NCBI RefSeq assembly: GCF_015356865.1
Contig: NZ_JAAFZA010000104.1
Location: 1-34,790 of the forward strand
Direction of reading: 5' to 3'
DNA: 34,790 nucleotides
Source: Catenulispora pinisilvae
GTDB lineage: Bacteria; Actinomycetota; Actinomycetes; Streptomycetales; Catenulisporaceae
In this document: piece by piece, positions 1 to 7,209 of the stretch
Position numbering within the stretch: position 1 is the first letter of the stretch
How the letters are laid out: every line of letters begins with the position of its first letter
Position numbers and translations under genes: made by a program
The notes under the pieces: generated by a model
Told to the model about the DNA's origin: nothing
Databases searched by the model: none
What the model saw: the letters and a program-made list of their open reading frames with translations, nothing else

Positions 1-125
1 CCAGGGCCCGCGCCGGGTTCACCGAGGTGCCGGTCAGCGGGATGCCGATCAGGTGGATCGCGGTCAGCGAGGCGCCGATCGCGATGCCGGCCACCGGCTT
101 GTCGCCCTTGCCGTGGGTGGTCCCC
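1..125 (-). pseudogene. Aquaporin/MIP channel fragment, 5'-truncated
   Basis: Read on the minus strand, this stretch encodes about 41 residues of a major intrinsic protein: a helix with SLTAIHLIGIPLTGTSVNPA followed by RAL. NPAR is the second NPA half-helix of the water/glycerol channel fold, with the arginine of the selectivity filter, and TSVNPAR is typical of AqpZ-like channels. The gene would continue off the left edge. Upstream, family similarity ends near base 125, and the frame meets a TAG at 140-142 with no start codon between. The first half of the channel (about 145 residues, including the first NPA) is therefore absent, so this is a remnant cut beside the tRNA gene. A misassembly would look the same. 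Confidence 0.72.
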
Positions 126-186
126 AGTGACCGGGTACGCTATCGGCGACCGTACAACAGCCGGTGATCCGGCGGTTGTGGGTTTT

Positions 187-277
187 GGAGGCGTCGCCTA
201 GTCCGGTCTATGGCGCCGCACTGCTAATGCGGTTTGGGGCTTAAACCCCATCGAGAGTTCAAATCTCTCCGCCTCCG
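187..277 (+). tRNA. tRNA-Ser(GCU)
   Basis: A complete class II tRNA of 91 nt. The acceptor strands are GGAGGCG (187-193) and CGCCTCC (270-276), with discriminator G277. The anticodon stem CCGCA/TGCGG encloses the loop CTGCTAA with anticodon GCT, which reads AGC/AGU serine codons. A long variable arm (TGGGG paired with CCCCA) is the serine hallmark. The T arm is GAGAG-TTCAAAT-CTCTC. No CCA is encoded. It lies directly between a truncated gene and an accessory region, a common position for integration sites. Confidence 0.95.
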
Positions 278-284
278 CCGTCGG

Positions 285-308
285 TCGGGTGTTCGAGTGA
301 ACGCCCGA
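285..308 (+). terminator. Hairpin terminator of the tRNA gene
   Basis: A 10-bp stem (TCGGGTGTTC with GAACGCCCGA, one G-T pair) closes a 4-nt loop GAGT and is followed by a pyrimidine/T-rich tract (TCTCTTCCTTTT). It starts 8 nt after the tRNA 3' end, as expected for an intrinsic terminator. Confidence 0.75.
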
Positions 309-807
309 TCTCTTCCTTTTCCGCACAGCGAGTTCCCAGGTCAAGGCTTCACGGCCACGTTCCCTGGAGCGACTCGGCGCTCTGCGGAGATGGACTCGAA
401 CGCCGTTCGGAACGGTGTTCGCGGCAAGGGCGTGACAACGGAACATGCCATTTCGCCGGGGAGCGGTCGTCCGTGCAGGTCATCATGCTGATGAGTTCAA
501 ATCCTCGGCATTTGCGAGCCGTTGCGCGCGGCTCGTTGTCGTCGGGCCGCGCCTGTCGTGTTGCTCTCGGGTTGTCGATGGTGTGGCTGGGTCAGTGCGT
601 GGTGTAGAGCTGTTGGTCGACGGCGTTGATGACGGTCTCGACGTGACGGTGACGCCCTTGATCGTGTCGGTCAGGGTCTTGAAATGCTGGGTTGAGCCGT
701 CTCAGGCTGACGTAACGGCCGGGCACCGGTCTGACCGCCGACCGAGTGACGGTGTGAAGCGGGCAGGTGCCTTCGTGAGGACGTGCAACGATGGCGATGT
801 GAGTGGA
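309..807. other. Stretch of about 500 bases without a supported gene
   Basis: The frame of the next gene is open back to about 445, but its translation here is arginine/serine-rich and has no recognisable domain, and there is no good ribosome-binding site. The 11-mer GAGTTCAAATC of the tRNA T arm recurs at 493-503 without a pairing stem. I see nothing else. Confidence 0.5.
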
Positions 808-2094
808 ATGCCAGATGACGCGGGGCCGGATGAGATTGCTCCGACTCTGTTGGAGCAGGTCCAGGCGCTCGTGGAGTGGATCGGCGCCGGGCGCAAGTTG
901 ACCCAGACCGGGCGGCTCACCTTGGCTGACGCCCGTAAGCTCGTGCCGCTGCTGGGCACCGCCGACCGGATCGATCCGGTGGTTGGCGGCCGGGTGTACC
1001 GCACCCAGTCCAGCCAGGAGTTGCCGAGGCTGAATCTGTTGGTCGAGTGGGCCAAGGCCGCTGGGCTCATCCGTGTCGTCGTCGGCCGGTTGGTGCCGGT
1101 GAGGAAGAACGCGAAGCTGCTGTCCGAGTCGGAGCGGCTGCGCGCGGCGTTGTTCGAGGCGTTCGCCAAAATTCCGGCGGAGGCGGTGGTGCCGTCCAGG
1201 TGGATCACGTCGCTGGTGCTGCCGGCTTTCCGGCAGGCGTGTACGGAGCTGAAATTCTTGCTCGGTTCCGGCGATTGGGTTCTGCTCGGAGTGTTGCAGA
1301 GCGCTGTGTGGGGCGATCTCGCCCCGCGGTTCGTCCTGGATCATCTGGACAGAGAGCGGTTGGACCGGTTGCGCGAGATCACCGCTCGTGACACCGCCCA
1401 CATCGTGGCGCTGTGGCGTGCTCTGGGAGCGATCGAAGACGACGAAGGACGCGTCCGGTTGTCCGGGACGGTGCTGGGCGCCGTAATGGCCGCGCGTGAT
1501 GGTACCGAACCCGGCGAGGAACTGTTCCAAGTGCGCGTGACGCTCGATGACACCGATCCGCAGGTGTGGCGGCGGGTGCTGGTGCCGGCATCGATCCGGT
1601 TGGACCGGCTGCACGGGGTGCTGCAGGCGGCGCTGGGTTGGACCGACTCGCACCTGCACGTGTTCATCGTCGGCGAAGCGCGCTATGGCTGGCGTGATCC
1701 GGACTTCGACGAGGACATCGCCGCCGAGGACACCGTTCGCCTGGCCGATATCGCCGGGGCCGGAACGGTCGTCGGGTATGAATACGACTTCGGCGACGGC
1801 TGGGAGCACGAGATCCTCGTCGAGGCCGTGGTGCCTGCCGAGTCCGGCATCGTGTACCCGCGTTGCGTTGACGGGGCGGCTGCGTGCCCGCCGGAGGACT
1901 GCGGCGGCACCTGGGGCTATCGCGACCTGCGCGAGACCCTGGCGGACCCGGGCGCCGCAGATCACCAGGAGATGCTGGACTGGCTCGGGATCGAGTACGC
2001 CGGTCAGTTCGATCCGGCGGCCTTCGACGTGGATGCCGCAAACCGCCGGATCGCCGCAGACTGGATCACGCGCGGCACGCGTGGGCGAGGCTGA
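808..2094 (+). CDS. pRiA4b ORF-3-like protein (IS1096 TnpR-like family)
   Basis: A 428-residue protein in two parts. Residues 1-230 are a helical region I do not recognise (N-terminal LLEQVQALVEWIGAGRKLT). Residues 236-420 match the plasmid pRiA4b ORF-3 domain: the strand QVRVTLDDTDPQVWRRVLVP, then LHGVLQAALGW, then the hallmark YEYDFGDGWEHEI (324-336) and CPPEDCGGTWGY (360-371). The family is widespread on plasmids and islands and its biochemical role is not established. The start is uncertain: GTG 799 and ATG 808 are both in frame with no convincing Shine-Dalgarno, and the frame is open further upstream. Its place next to a tRNA and pseudogenes fits accessory DNA. Confidence 0.8.
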   Translation: MPDDAGPDEIAPTLLEQVQALVEWIGAGRKLTQTGRLTLADARKLVPLLGTADRIDPVVGGRVYRTQSSQELPRLNLLVEWAKAAGLIRVVVGRLVPVRKNAKLLSESERLRAALFEAFAKIPAEAVVPSRWITSLVLPAFRQACTELKFLLGSGDWVLLGVLQSAVWGDLAPRFVLDHLDRERLDRLREITARDTAHIVALWRALGAIEDDEGRVRLSGTVLGAVMAARDGTEPGEELFQVRVTLDDTDPQVWRRVLVPASIRLDRLHGVLQAALGWTDSHLHVFIVGEARYGWRDPDFDEDIAAEDTVRLADIAGAGTVVGYEYDFGDGWEHEILVEAVVPAESGIVYPRCVDGAAACPPEDCGGTWGYRDLRETLADPGAADHQEMLDWLGIEYAGQFDPAAFDVDAANRRIAADWITRGTRGRG

Positions 2095-2196
2095 TGCCTG
2101 GGCTGGTCATGACCAGGTGCGATCGGCGGGATCCCACGTGTGGCTGGTCGTGGTGCCGTACAACAGCGTCGGCGATGGCCGGTCGGCTGTCGCCGG

Positions 2197-2987
2197 TCAG
2201 GCGGTGAGCACGTCCCGGTTGAGCCGCCAACCAAGTGGGCCCGCGGCGTTTTCGAGGATCAGCCCGGCGGTAGCCAGGCGGTTGGTAGCAGCAGTGACGG
2301 CGTCGGGGCTCAGCCCGGTGGTTCCGGCGATCTCGGAAGTGGTGAGCGGGTGGTGGACCCCGGTCCCATGCGTCGGGGTCGGTGGCAGTGGCTGCGGTGA
2401 TGCAGCTCGCGGCGGCGTTGCAGGGCGTGGAATACGGCGTCGATCTCGATCCACTCGCCGACTAGCAGATCGGCCAGACCGAGCGCGACGGCCGAGCGCC
2501 GTTTCGTCGCGGCGGTCAGCGTGGCGGTCTTGCGTTGTCCCTTGATCGCGTCGATGCGGGAGAACTCGTCAATAGGCGCTTTCGTCAGCCACTTGCCCCA
2601 CAGCGTTCCGAGGACGGGGTAGTCAGGGGCCGCCATGACGGCACGGCCGCGGGATGTGGGCCGCAGCCGGGTGCCGGACAGCGTCGCGAGCCCGCCGGCC
2701 TGGAGCACCAGTGGCCAGGTGAATGCCGCGATACGTTAGTCGACGGGAGAGGAGTAGAAGTCGCCGCCATCCAGCGATGCGGCGAGGATGGTGATGCTGG
2801 CCGCGCTCGGCCGCTTCGTCTTCTCGCTGCACTTGATCCGGCCTTGGTCTGCCAGGCTCAGGGCAGTGACCAGGTTCGACAACGCCGCGTGCGCGGTTTC
2901 GCGGACTGTGGTTCCGCAGTCGGGATCGAGGCTGTGGCCGGTGTGTTTCACGGCCTTGAACTTTACCGGCGCGTATGAGGTGGACAT
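2197..2987 (-). pseudogene. Decayed gene with an in-frame stop and a frameshift
   Basis: Three minus-strand pieces join into one broken reading. The 5' piece (2987 down to 2736, beginning MSTSYAPVKFKAVKHTGHS) ends at a TAA at 2736-2738 just after FYSSPVD. The same frame continues at once with RIAAFTWPLVLQAGGLATLS and on through WLTKAPIDEFSRIDAIKGQR to WIEIDAVFHALQRRRE. Around 2370-2400 the sense reading moves to another frame, which carries TTSEIAGTTGLSPDAVTAAT, a winged-helix-like segment, and ends at 2197. The pieces resemble internal segments of large uncharacterised actinobacterial proteins with winged-helix folds, so it is probably also truncated. The stop could be a sequencing error, but stop plus frameshift plus short length argues for true decay. 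Confidence 0.6.
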
Positions 2988-3081
2988 TTGGCGGTGTCAC
3001 GAGGTGCCGCCGCTCACTCCCTTTGAGTGACTGCCGAAGGGCGGGCAGACGAGGAACAAGCGACGGCCTAACCTGGCAGAC

Positions 3082-3861
3082 ATGGACGACGTGCGCATTG
3101 CTGAGAAGGCCAGGTCCCTGCGTCAAGACGGCATGGCACCGAAGGCGATTGCCCGTGCGCTCGGCCTGAGTGTCGCCGATGTGGTCGCGGCGCTGAACGA
3201 TGCGGTGCCGACCGGCGGTGGCGACGAGCCGCAGTGCTGGGTCAGCGCGGGCTGGAGCTTCGGCCTCGGCTTGGATGGCGCGCCGGACTGGGTCGGCTAC
3301 GACCGTCCGAGCGCCGATGCCGAGCGGGGCGGACTGGTTGCGGTCTTGGTCGCCAGACACCGCGAGCATGCCAGCAAGGCACTGGTTGTCGGGTTTCTGC
3401 TGGATGTGTGGTGCCTGGGAATCAAGGACGCGCACCCCGGTGAGGCGATGTCCCACACTGAGCTGGCAGAGTTCCGGCAGCTGTACTTCAACACCTTCGA
3501 GTCGTATCTCCAAGTCCCGGCCGCGCTGGCGCGTGACCTGGTTTTCGGATCCGTCGCGTACGCCCGCGGCCTGGGCTTCGAACCACATGAGGATTTCGAG
3601 GCTGCTGCAGATGTACTCGGCCTTTCGCAGGATGAGTCGCCGATCCGCTTCGGCCGCGACGGGCAGCCGTTCTACATGGACGGGCCCTACGACGATCCAG
3701 GATTCGTCCTACGGACTTTGAAACGGACCGTCGGCGACGGCAACTTCGGGTACGTCGTCGAAGCTTCGGAGATTCCTCGTAGCCGCCTACCTAGTGGCGG
3801 GACCAGCCCTGGCCGCGCCAAGCGGCGGGGCATCACGCCAAGTGTCGACCCCGGTAGCTGA
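3082..3861 (+). CDS. HTH-containing hypothetical protein
   Basis: A 259-residue protein of unknown function. Residues 1-40 (KARSLRQDGMAPKAIARALG then LSVADVVAALND) form a plausible helix-turn-helix of the kind that recognises DNA or mediates assembly. The rest is acidic and aromatic, starting with CWVSAGWSFGLGLDGAPDW, and has no motif I can assign and no signal or membrane segment. The ATG at 3082 lacks a clear Shine-Dalgarno; a TAACCT about 10 nt upstream could serve as a -10 box giving a leaderless message (inference). It converges on the 409-residue gene at 3883, 21 bp away. Confidence 0.7.
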   Translation: MDDVRIAEKARSLRQDGMAPKAIARALGLSVADVVAALNDAVPTGGGDEPQCWVSAGWSFGLGLDGAPDWVGYDRPSADAERGGLVAVLVARHREHASKALVVGFLLDVWCLGIKDAHPGEAMSHTELAEFRQLYFNTFESYLQVPAALARDLVFGSVAYARGLGFEPHEDFEAAADVLGLSQDESPIRFGRDGQPFYMDGPYDDPGFVLRTLKRTVGDGNFGYVVEASEIPRSRLPSGGTSPGRAKRRGITPSVDPGS

Positions 3862-3882
3862 GGAGCGCCTTCCGTATTCAGT

Positions 3883-5112
3883 TCACGTCCGGGCCCTGAG
3901 AAGTTCTGCGAGGCGTGTGCCCGTGACGGTGATACTGGGCGTCGGCTCACGGTCGAAGAACTCCGGCTTCTTGCGTGCCAGCAGCGTCTCACCGTCACAA
4001 GTCCAGGAGAATCCGGGTTTGCCGAGGAGCGCGGCGAAGACCTGGTCGACAGTGTCCGGGTACTGCGCGGCCAGGCGTCGGATCAGATGCGGCGGGACGG
4101 TCTCGTCGTTGAGGAAGTCCTTGAGCCGGGCCAGCAGCGCCCGCGAGAGCTGGTCGGCGGGGACGGTGAACGGTTTGGCCACGGCCGCGAACTCGGCGAA
4201 GTAGCTCAGGCCCTCGGCCTCGTGGTAGACGACGGCGAGGCTTTCCGCATCCAAGATCTCGTCGGGAAGCGATACGAGGTCCTCCGGGCCGGGTCCGGCG
4301 AGGTCGTCGGCTCCGGCTGCCGGGTGCGCCTCCTCGATCAGTCGCTGCCTTTCCCGTCGGAAGGCCAGTAGCAGTTCGCGCATCTCCGTCGGGGTCCCGA
4401 CCACGAAGTCGGCGCCGGCGACTTCGAGGAACGTCGCGCGTTCCTCGGCCTGCATCTCCCATGCCTTGGTGACCAGCGCGGTGTTGCGTCGCATCGCGCG
4501 TGGGCCGGCCATGCCGGTCTGCATCGCGGACTGCGCCATGACCGGGCCGGCGTCGGGGCCGAACAGGGACTGCGGGCCGGAGAACAGCCACATGTCGTAT
4601 TCGGCGTGTGCTGGGACGATGCGGGTGACGGCGAACGAGCCCGGGGTCATCGGTGCTACTGCGTCCGGTCCGTTGGTGGCCCATGTCGGGTACAGCAGAT
4701 CGTCCAGCAGGTTGTGCAGCAGGACCCCACCGCCCTCCAGGTGCTCCCGAACCTCGAAGATGCTCTCCACGACGTCCTGCCAGCCCAACAGAATCGCCTT
4801 CTGCTCATCGTCGAACGGCGGGCGGTGCTGCTCGGCGAAACGCTGCACGATCGTGGTCCCATCGTGAAGCTTGGTCTCCAGCGCCAGCTGGTCGATCGCG
4901 GCCATCGCAGAGCGTTCGTCCAGGCCATGGCGCCGGTCGGTGGCCCGGCGCATCGCGGTATTCACCTGTTTGGAGAAGCGCGGCTGCCAGACGTATTCGA
5001 CCAGTCCCTCTTTCAGATCCCCGCATACCTCGACCAGCCGCTCGACGACGTCGGCCGGCGGCATTCGCAAAGCCTCGACGTCGGGTCCGGTCCACTGCTC
5101 GTCTGCGCTCAT
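3883..5112 (-). CDS. Uncharacterised 409-residue protein
   Basis: A long, well-formed soluble reading frame with no recognisable catalytic motif, signal peptide or membrane helix. It is largely helical and acidic, with an internal Gly/Pro-rich segment (PGSFAVTRIVPAHAEYDMWL, then FSGPQSLFGPDAGPVMAQSA) and a Glu/Arg-rich helical middle region. The C-terminus contains GKPGFSWTCDGETLLARKKP. Its ATG overlaps the TGA of a 15-codon upstream ORF in an ATGA, suggesting translational coupling. An AAGGAAAAGAG lies inside that upstream ORF as a possible but distant ribosome site. I do not recognise the family and assign no function. Confidence 0.75.
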   Translation of the reverse strand: MSADEQWTGPDVEALRMPPADVVERLVEVCGDLKEGLVEYVWQPRFSKQVNTAMRRATDRRHGLDERSAMAAIDQLALETKLHDGTTIVQRFAEQHRPPFDDEQKAILLGWQDVVESIFEVREHLEGGGVLLHNLLDDLLYPTWATNGPDAVAPMTPGSFAVTRIVPAHAEYDMWLFSGPQSLFGPDAGPVMAQSAMQTGMAGPRAMRRNTALVTKAWEMQAEERATFLEVAGADFVVGTPTEMRELLLAFRRERQRLIEEAHPAAGADDLAGPGPEDLVSLPDEILDAESLAVVYHEAEGLSYFAEFAAVAKPFTVPADQLSRALLARLKDFLNDETVPPHLIRRLAAQYPDTVDQVFAALLGKPGFSWTCDGETLLARKKPEFFDREPTPSITVTGTRLAELLRART

Positions 5113-5156
5113 GACCAGTCTTCGCTCTTTTCCTTCAGTAGTTCCTCGATGCGCAT
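5109..5156 (-). CDS. 15-codon ORF coupled to the downstream gene
   Basis: The ATG at 5156 reads MRIEELLKEKSEDWS and ends at a TGA that overlaps the next gene's ATG by the classic 4-nt ATGA. A GAAGG sits directly against the start, too close for an ideal ribosome site. It is either a short coupled leader or the 3' tail of an upstream gene lost from this operon; a TAG closes the same frame shortly upstream. Confidence 0.35.
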   Translation of the reverse strand: MRIEELLKEKSEDWS

Positions 5157-5218
5157 CCTTCGCAGGCCCTACGACCGGAGCAGCGCCACAGCCTGCACGG
5201 CGGCCAACGTGGCGGATG

Positions 5219-5518
5219 TCAAGGCGCGATGAGCGCGGTCACCAGCCTGGCCGTTTGAGCGACCACGGGCGCTTCGGCGGTTCCCAGGTACTTGCCCAAT
5301 GCGGAGGTCGGAAGCCAGTGGACGAGTTCGGGCAGCACGATGCCTTCAGGGGAGGGAATCTGCACAACAAACGCAGAGTCGTCGCGTAGATCCCCGGCGA
5401 TGAAGGGACAGGCCAGCACTCGTCCTGTCTCCGCCTGGATGTGAGCCCAGTTGGAGACGACCATGACGAGGCGTCCGGTGGCGTCCGCCCGCTCGACGAT
5501 GTCCCCCGGTCGAGTCAC
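5219..5518 (-). CDS. MazF/PemK-like toxin of a type II TA pair
   Basis: A 99-residue protein with the compact beta-barrel pattern of MazF/CcdB-fold toxins: an N-terminal RPGDIVE, then GRLVMVVSN, then RVLACPFIAGD, then SAFVVQI, and VLPELVHWLPTSALG near the C-terminus. MazF-family members are usually ribosome-independent mRNA endonucleases; the RPGDIV and PFI motifs are the parts I can match. It starts with GTG and overlaps the antitoxin stop by 4 nt (GTGA), so it is translationally coupled downstream of its antitoxin, the usual order. Exact subfamily and RNA specificity cannot be read from the sequence. Confidence 0.78.
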   Translation of the reverse strand: MTRPGDIVERADATGRLVMVVSNWAHIQAETGRVLACPFIAGDLRDDSAFVVQIPSPEGIVLPELVHWLPTSALGKYLGTAEAPVVAQTARLVTALIAP

Positions 5519-5766
5519 CGGCCGTCACTGCTTGGCGACTCTGTGGCGAGGGCAAGGTTGGCTTTGTAGAGGTCGTCGGCGTAGGCGTCGATGCCGAGAG
5601 CCGGAACAGTTCGCGTCTTGTAGTCGACGAGGACGCGGCGTAGATGGTCGGCCCGCAAGGTTCGTTCGATGTATTCCGACCGGTTGAGTCCAAGCGCTGC
5701 GGCGTCTGCATCGGCGTTGGCGAGCACGTCGGACTCTATCGTCGCTGAGATCTTCTCTTTGGCCAT
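5515..5766 (-). CDS. Ribbon-helix-helix antitoxin
   Basis: An 83-residue protein beginning MAKEKISATIESDVLANADA, a canonical RHH/MetJ-Arc beta strand followed by a helix and then NRSEYIERTLRADHLRR. The N-terminal half should bind DNA as a dimer and autoregulate the operon; the C-terminal half (LVDYKTRTVPALGIDAYADD) probably wraps the toxin encoded next. An upstream in-frame ATG would add 17 residues, but the RHH fold begins at MAKEK and a good -10 box (TATGAT) lies only 6 nt before this ATG, so the message is probably leaderless. Confidence 0.8.
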   Translation of the reverse strand: MAKEKISATIESDVLANADADAAALGLNRSEYIERTLRADHLRRVLVDYKTRTVPALGIDAYADDLYKANLALATESPSSDGR

Positions 5767-5772
5767 ACGCCT

Positions 5773-5778
5773 ATCATA
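5773..5778 (-). promoter_or_regulatory. Candidate -10 box of the TA operon
   Basis: On the minus strand TATGAT is followed after 6 nt by the antitoxin ATG. With normal -10 to +1 spacing, transcription would start at or within a base of the ATG, giving a leaderless mRNA. No consensus -35 is seen 16-18 nt upstream. Confidence 0.45.
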
Positions 5779-5903
5779 CTGAAGGTAGGACGTAGAGTGG
5801 GATATGGGGTCTGCCAAACGGGTGTGCCCCCGCGTGGTCGAAAACCTCTTCCTGCTCGCCCGCTGGCGCCAGCCCTGGCCTGGGCTCTGGGCGGGGCCTT
5901 GCG

Positions 5904-6003
5904 GAACTGCGATTCGTTCTAGGCCATGACGGGCAGGCGGTACAGGTCACCTAGTGGCTGGCCTCGGACCGCCGGATCGTAGAACCATCAGGTCCACAAC
6001 GCC
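5904..6003 (+). pseudogene. HigB-like (Gp49 family) toxin remnant
   Basis: Frame starting at 5904 reads ELRFVLGHDGQAVQVT, stop, WLASDRRIV, and then loses similarity. HigB/Gp49-type toxins of actinobacteria carry this region as a (V)RF.LG..... ITYWLA.DRRIVLL pattern, so the internal TAG sits where a tyrosine codon belongs. The preceding part (5818-5903) shows no clean family match and the following part is scrambled. The gene stands directly before an XRE antitoxin-like gene, the normal HigB-HigA order, so this is the decayed toxin of that pair. Confidence 0.6.
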
Positions 6004-6035
6004 TACACCCGCGACATTGAGGAAGGAGGGCTGGG

Positions 6036-6377
6036 ATGAGCCACACCCGCTGGAATACCGCCCGCGAACGACGACTTCGCGAAGGCATCTCAGAGCCCGC
6101 AGAGGTGTCCGCCACTCGCTGGGAGATAAAGCTGGCATTCGACGTCGGCCAGGCCGTCCACGACCGGCGCACCGCGCTCGGCCTGAGCCAGTCCGAACTC
6201 GCGGCCCGCGCCGGCATGACCCAGCCGCAGGTCTCCAAACTCGAACTCGGCGGTACCGTTCCCACTCTGCCGCTGCTGGCCTGCCTGGCCAAGGCGCTGG
6301 ACACCACATTGAACATCGCCATAGACGACGACGCCACCGCGATGACGTTCACACCCCACCGCGCAGACGCCGCCTGA
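6036..6377 (+). CDS. XRE-family HTH protein, HigA-like orphan antitoxin
   Basis: A 113-residue protein with a classic Cro/C1-type HTH at about residues 36-95: VGQAVHDRRTALGLSQSELA, then ARAGMTQPQVSKLELGGTVP, then LPLLACLAKAL. It follows a strong ribosome site (GAGGAAGGAGG about 6 nt before the ATG). The N-terminal extension and size match the antitoxins paired with Gp49/HigB toxins, and the degraded toxin lies just upstream. It probably still represses its promoter but has no active cognate toxin here. It could also have been co-opted as a plain regulator. Confidence 0.8.
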   Translation: MSHTRWNTARERRLREGISEPAEVSATRWEIKLAFDVGQAVHDRRTALGLSQSELAARAGMTQPQVSKLELGGTVPTLPLLACLAKALDTTLNIAIDDDATAMTFTPHRADAA

Positions 6378-6523
6378 TTCGTGCACTGACCGCCGTAGGT
6401 CGCCGCGGGATCGAGAGGGTTGCGTAGTGGCAGACCACCATGCTGGCTGTGGCGATTCGCTGAGGGCGTCGACAACCAACGCGACCACCGTCCATCGGTG
6501 GCTGCCGGAGCCACGCTGAGTGC

Positions 6524-7069
6524 GACTTCGCCGGCAAGTACCAGGTGCTCGCCGAGCTGACCCGGCGCGCGGTGGACCGCGGCCACGTGGCCGCCGAACC
6601 CTGGCTCGCTTCCTCCGGCGATCTGCGCGAGACCGTTCGGCACGGCGTCAGCGAAGGCGCGAAGCTGTGGCGTGCCGAGGCCCCGGTGCTGCGGGCGGTG
6701 GTGGAGAACTGGCGTAGCGATGCGGAACTCGGCGAGCTGTGGCTGGGGCTGATGGGCGGCTTCACCGCCGTGACCGCGGAACGGATCACGGCAGACGGGC
6801 AAGCGGTGGGCCAGGCAGGTGGGCAAGGGGCCGGCCAGGCGGTCGGCCAGGCGGACGGGCAAGCGGTCGGCCAGCCGATCGGCCGGGCGGAAGGTTCTGA
6901 GCCCGGTGTCGACACCGGGAACCTGGCGGCCGCCCTGACCTGGCTCGGCGAGCGCTTGTACTACCTCGCGGCGATCGGCGTCGAACCCTTCGCCGACGAA
7001 GAGGCGCTGGTGGACGTCCTCACCCACATCTGGATGAGGGTCCTGCCTCCCGCTGAGGGCTCGGTCTAG
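6524..7069 (+). pseudogene. TetR-family regulator lacking its DNA-binding domain
   Basis: Family similarity starts abruptly at DFAGKYQVLAELTRRAVD. In TetR proteins a (Y).HF..K..LL..L....V segment follows the recognition helix, so about 45 N-terminal residues including the whole HTH are missing. The rest is a normal ligand-binding domain with WLASSGDLRETVRHGVSEGA and, at the end, ALTWLGERLYYLAAIGVEPF. A GTG at 6545 could still start translation, but the product could not bind DNA. The domain is further interrupted by a Gly-Gln repeat (6794-6892). The truncation point probably marks the right edge of the accessory region. Confidence 0.68.
6794..6892 (+). repeat. GGCCAGGCGG-type tandem repeat coding (A/D)GQAVGQ units
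   Basis: About eight degenerate 12-bp units of the type GGCCAGGCGGTC/GGGCAAGCGGTC inside the TetR fragment. They encode a run of GQA-VGQ repeats in a loop between helices of the ligand-binding domain. It is an in-frame microsatellite-like expansion in an already disabled gene. Confidence 0.7.
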
Positions 7070-7086
7070 GGCTAGGTCTAGGGCGA
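7063..7086 (+). repeat. 12-bp tandem duplication spanning a stop codon
   Basis: GGTCTAGGGCTA (7063-7074) is followed by GGTCTAGGGCGA (7075-7086), 11 of 12 bases identical. The TAG stop of the TetR fragment (7067-7069) lies inside the first unit. Confidence 0.75.
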
Positions 7087-7128
7087 GGGCGTTCACCGGA
7101 TCGTCGCCGACCCGACCGTTCGCGGGGC

Positions 7129-7156
7129 TTGTCAATACGCCGCGGGCGGTTAGGTT
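7129..7156 (+). promoter_or_regulatory. Candidate promoter of the phosphoesterase gene
   Basis: TTGTCA (7129-7134), a 16-nt spacer and TAGGTT (7151-7156) resemble a housekeeping-sigma promoter, about 50 nt before the ATG at 7210. Confidence 0.4.
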
Positions 7157-7209
7157 ACGGACGCGTAGCGCAGCCATCGGTACCGTCTTCGTGTTCTGTG
7201 GAGGAACCC

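Noticed and set aside
234-491. Small ORF overlapping the tRNA 3' half
   Set aside because: Overlaps a structural RNA and its terminator and has no protein-like composition.
491-508. Second T-arm-like sequence (GAGTTCAAATC) downstream of tRNA-Ser, a possible duplicated attachment site
   Set aside because: Only 11 bp match, the flanks do not form a T stem and no anticodon arm is present. Too short to call an att repeat, and no partner is seen near 6.5 kb.
592-1965. Long open frame (457 codons) on the minus strand opposite the pRiA4b-like gene
   Set aside because: Arg/Gln/His/Pro-rich translation with no domain; a GC-driven shadow of the real plus-strand gene.
150-2167. Direct repeat CCGTACAACAGC at 150-161 and 2156-2167
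   Set aside because: A 12-bp match is expected several times by chance in a window this size; no other sign of an element end.
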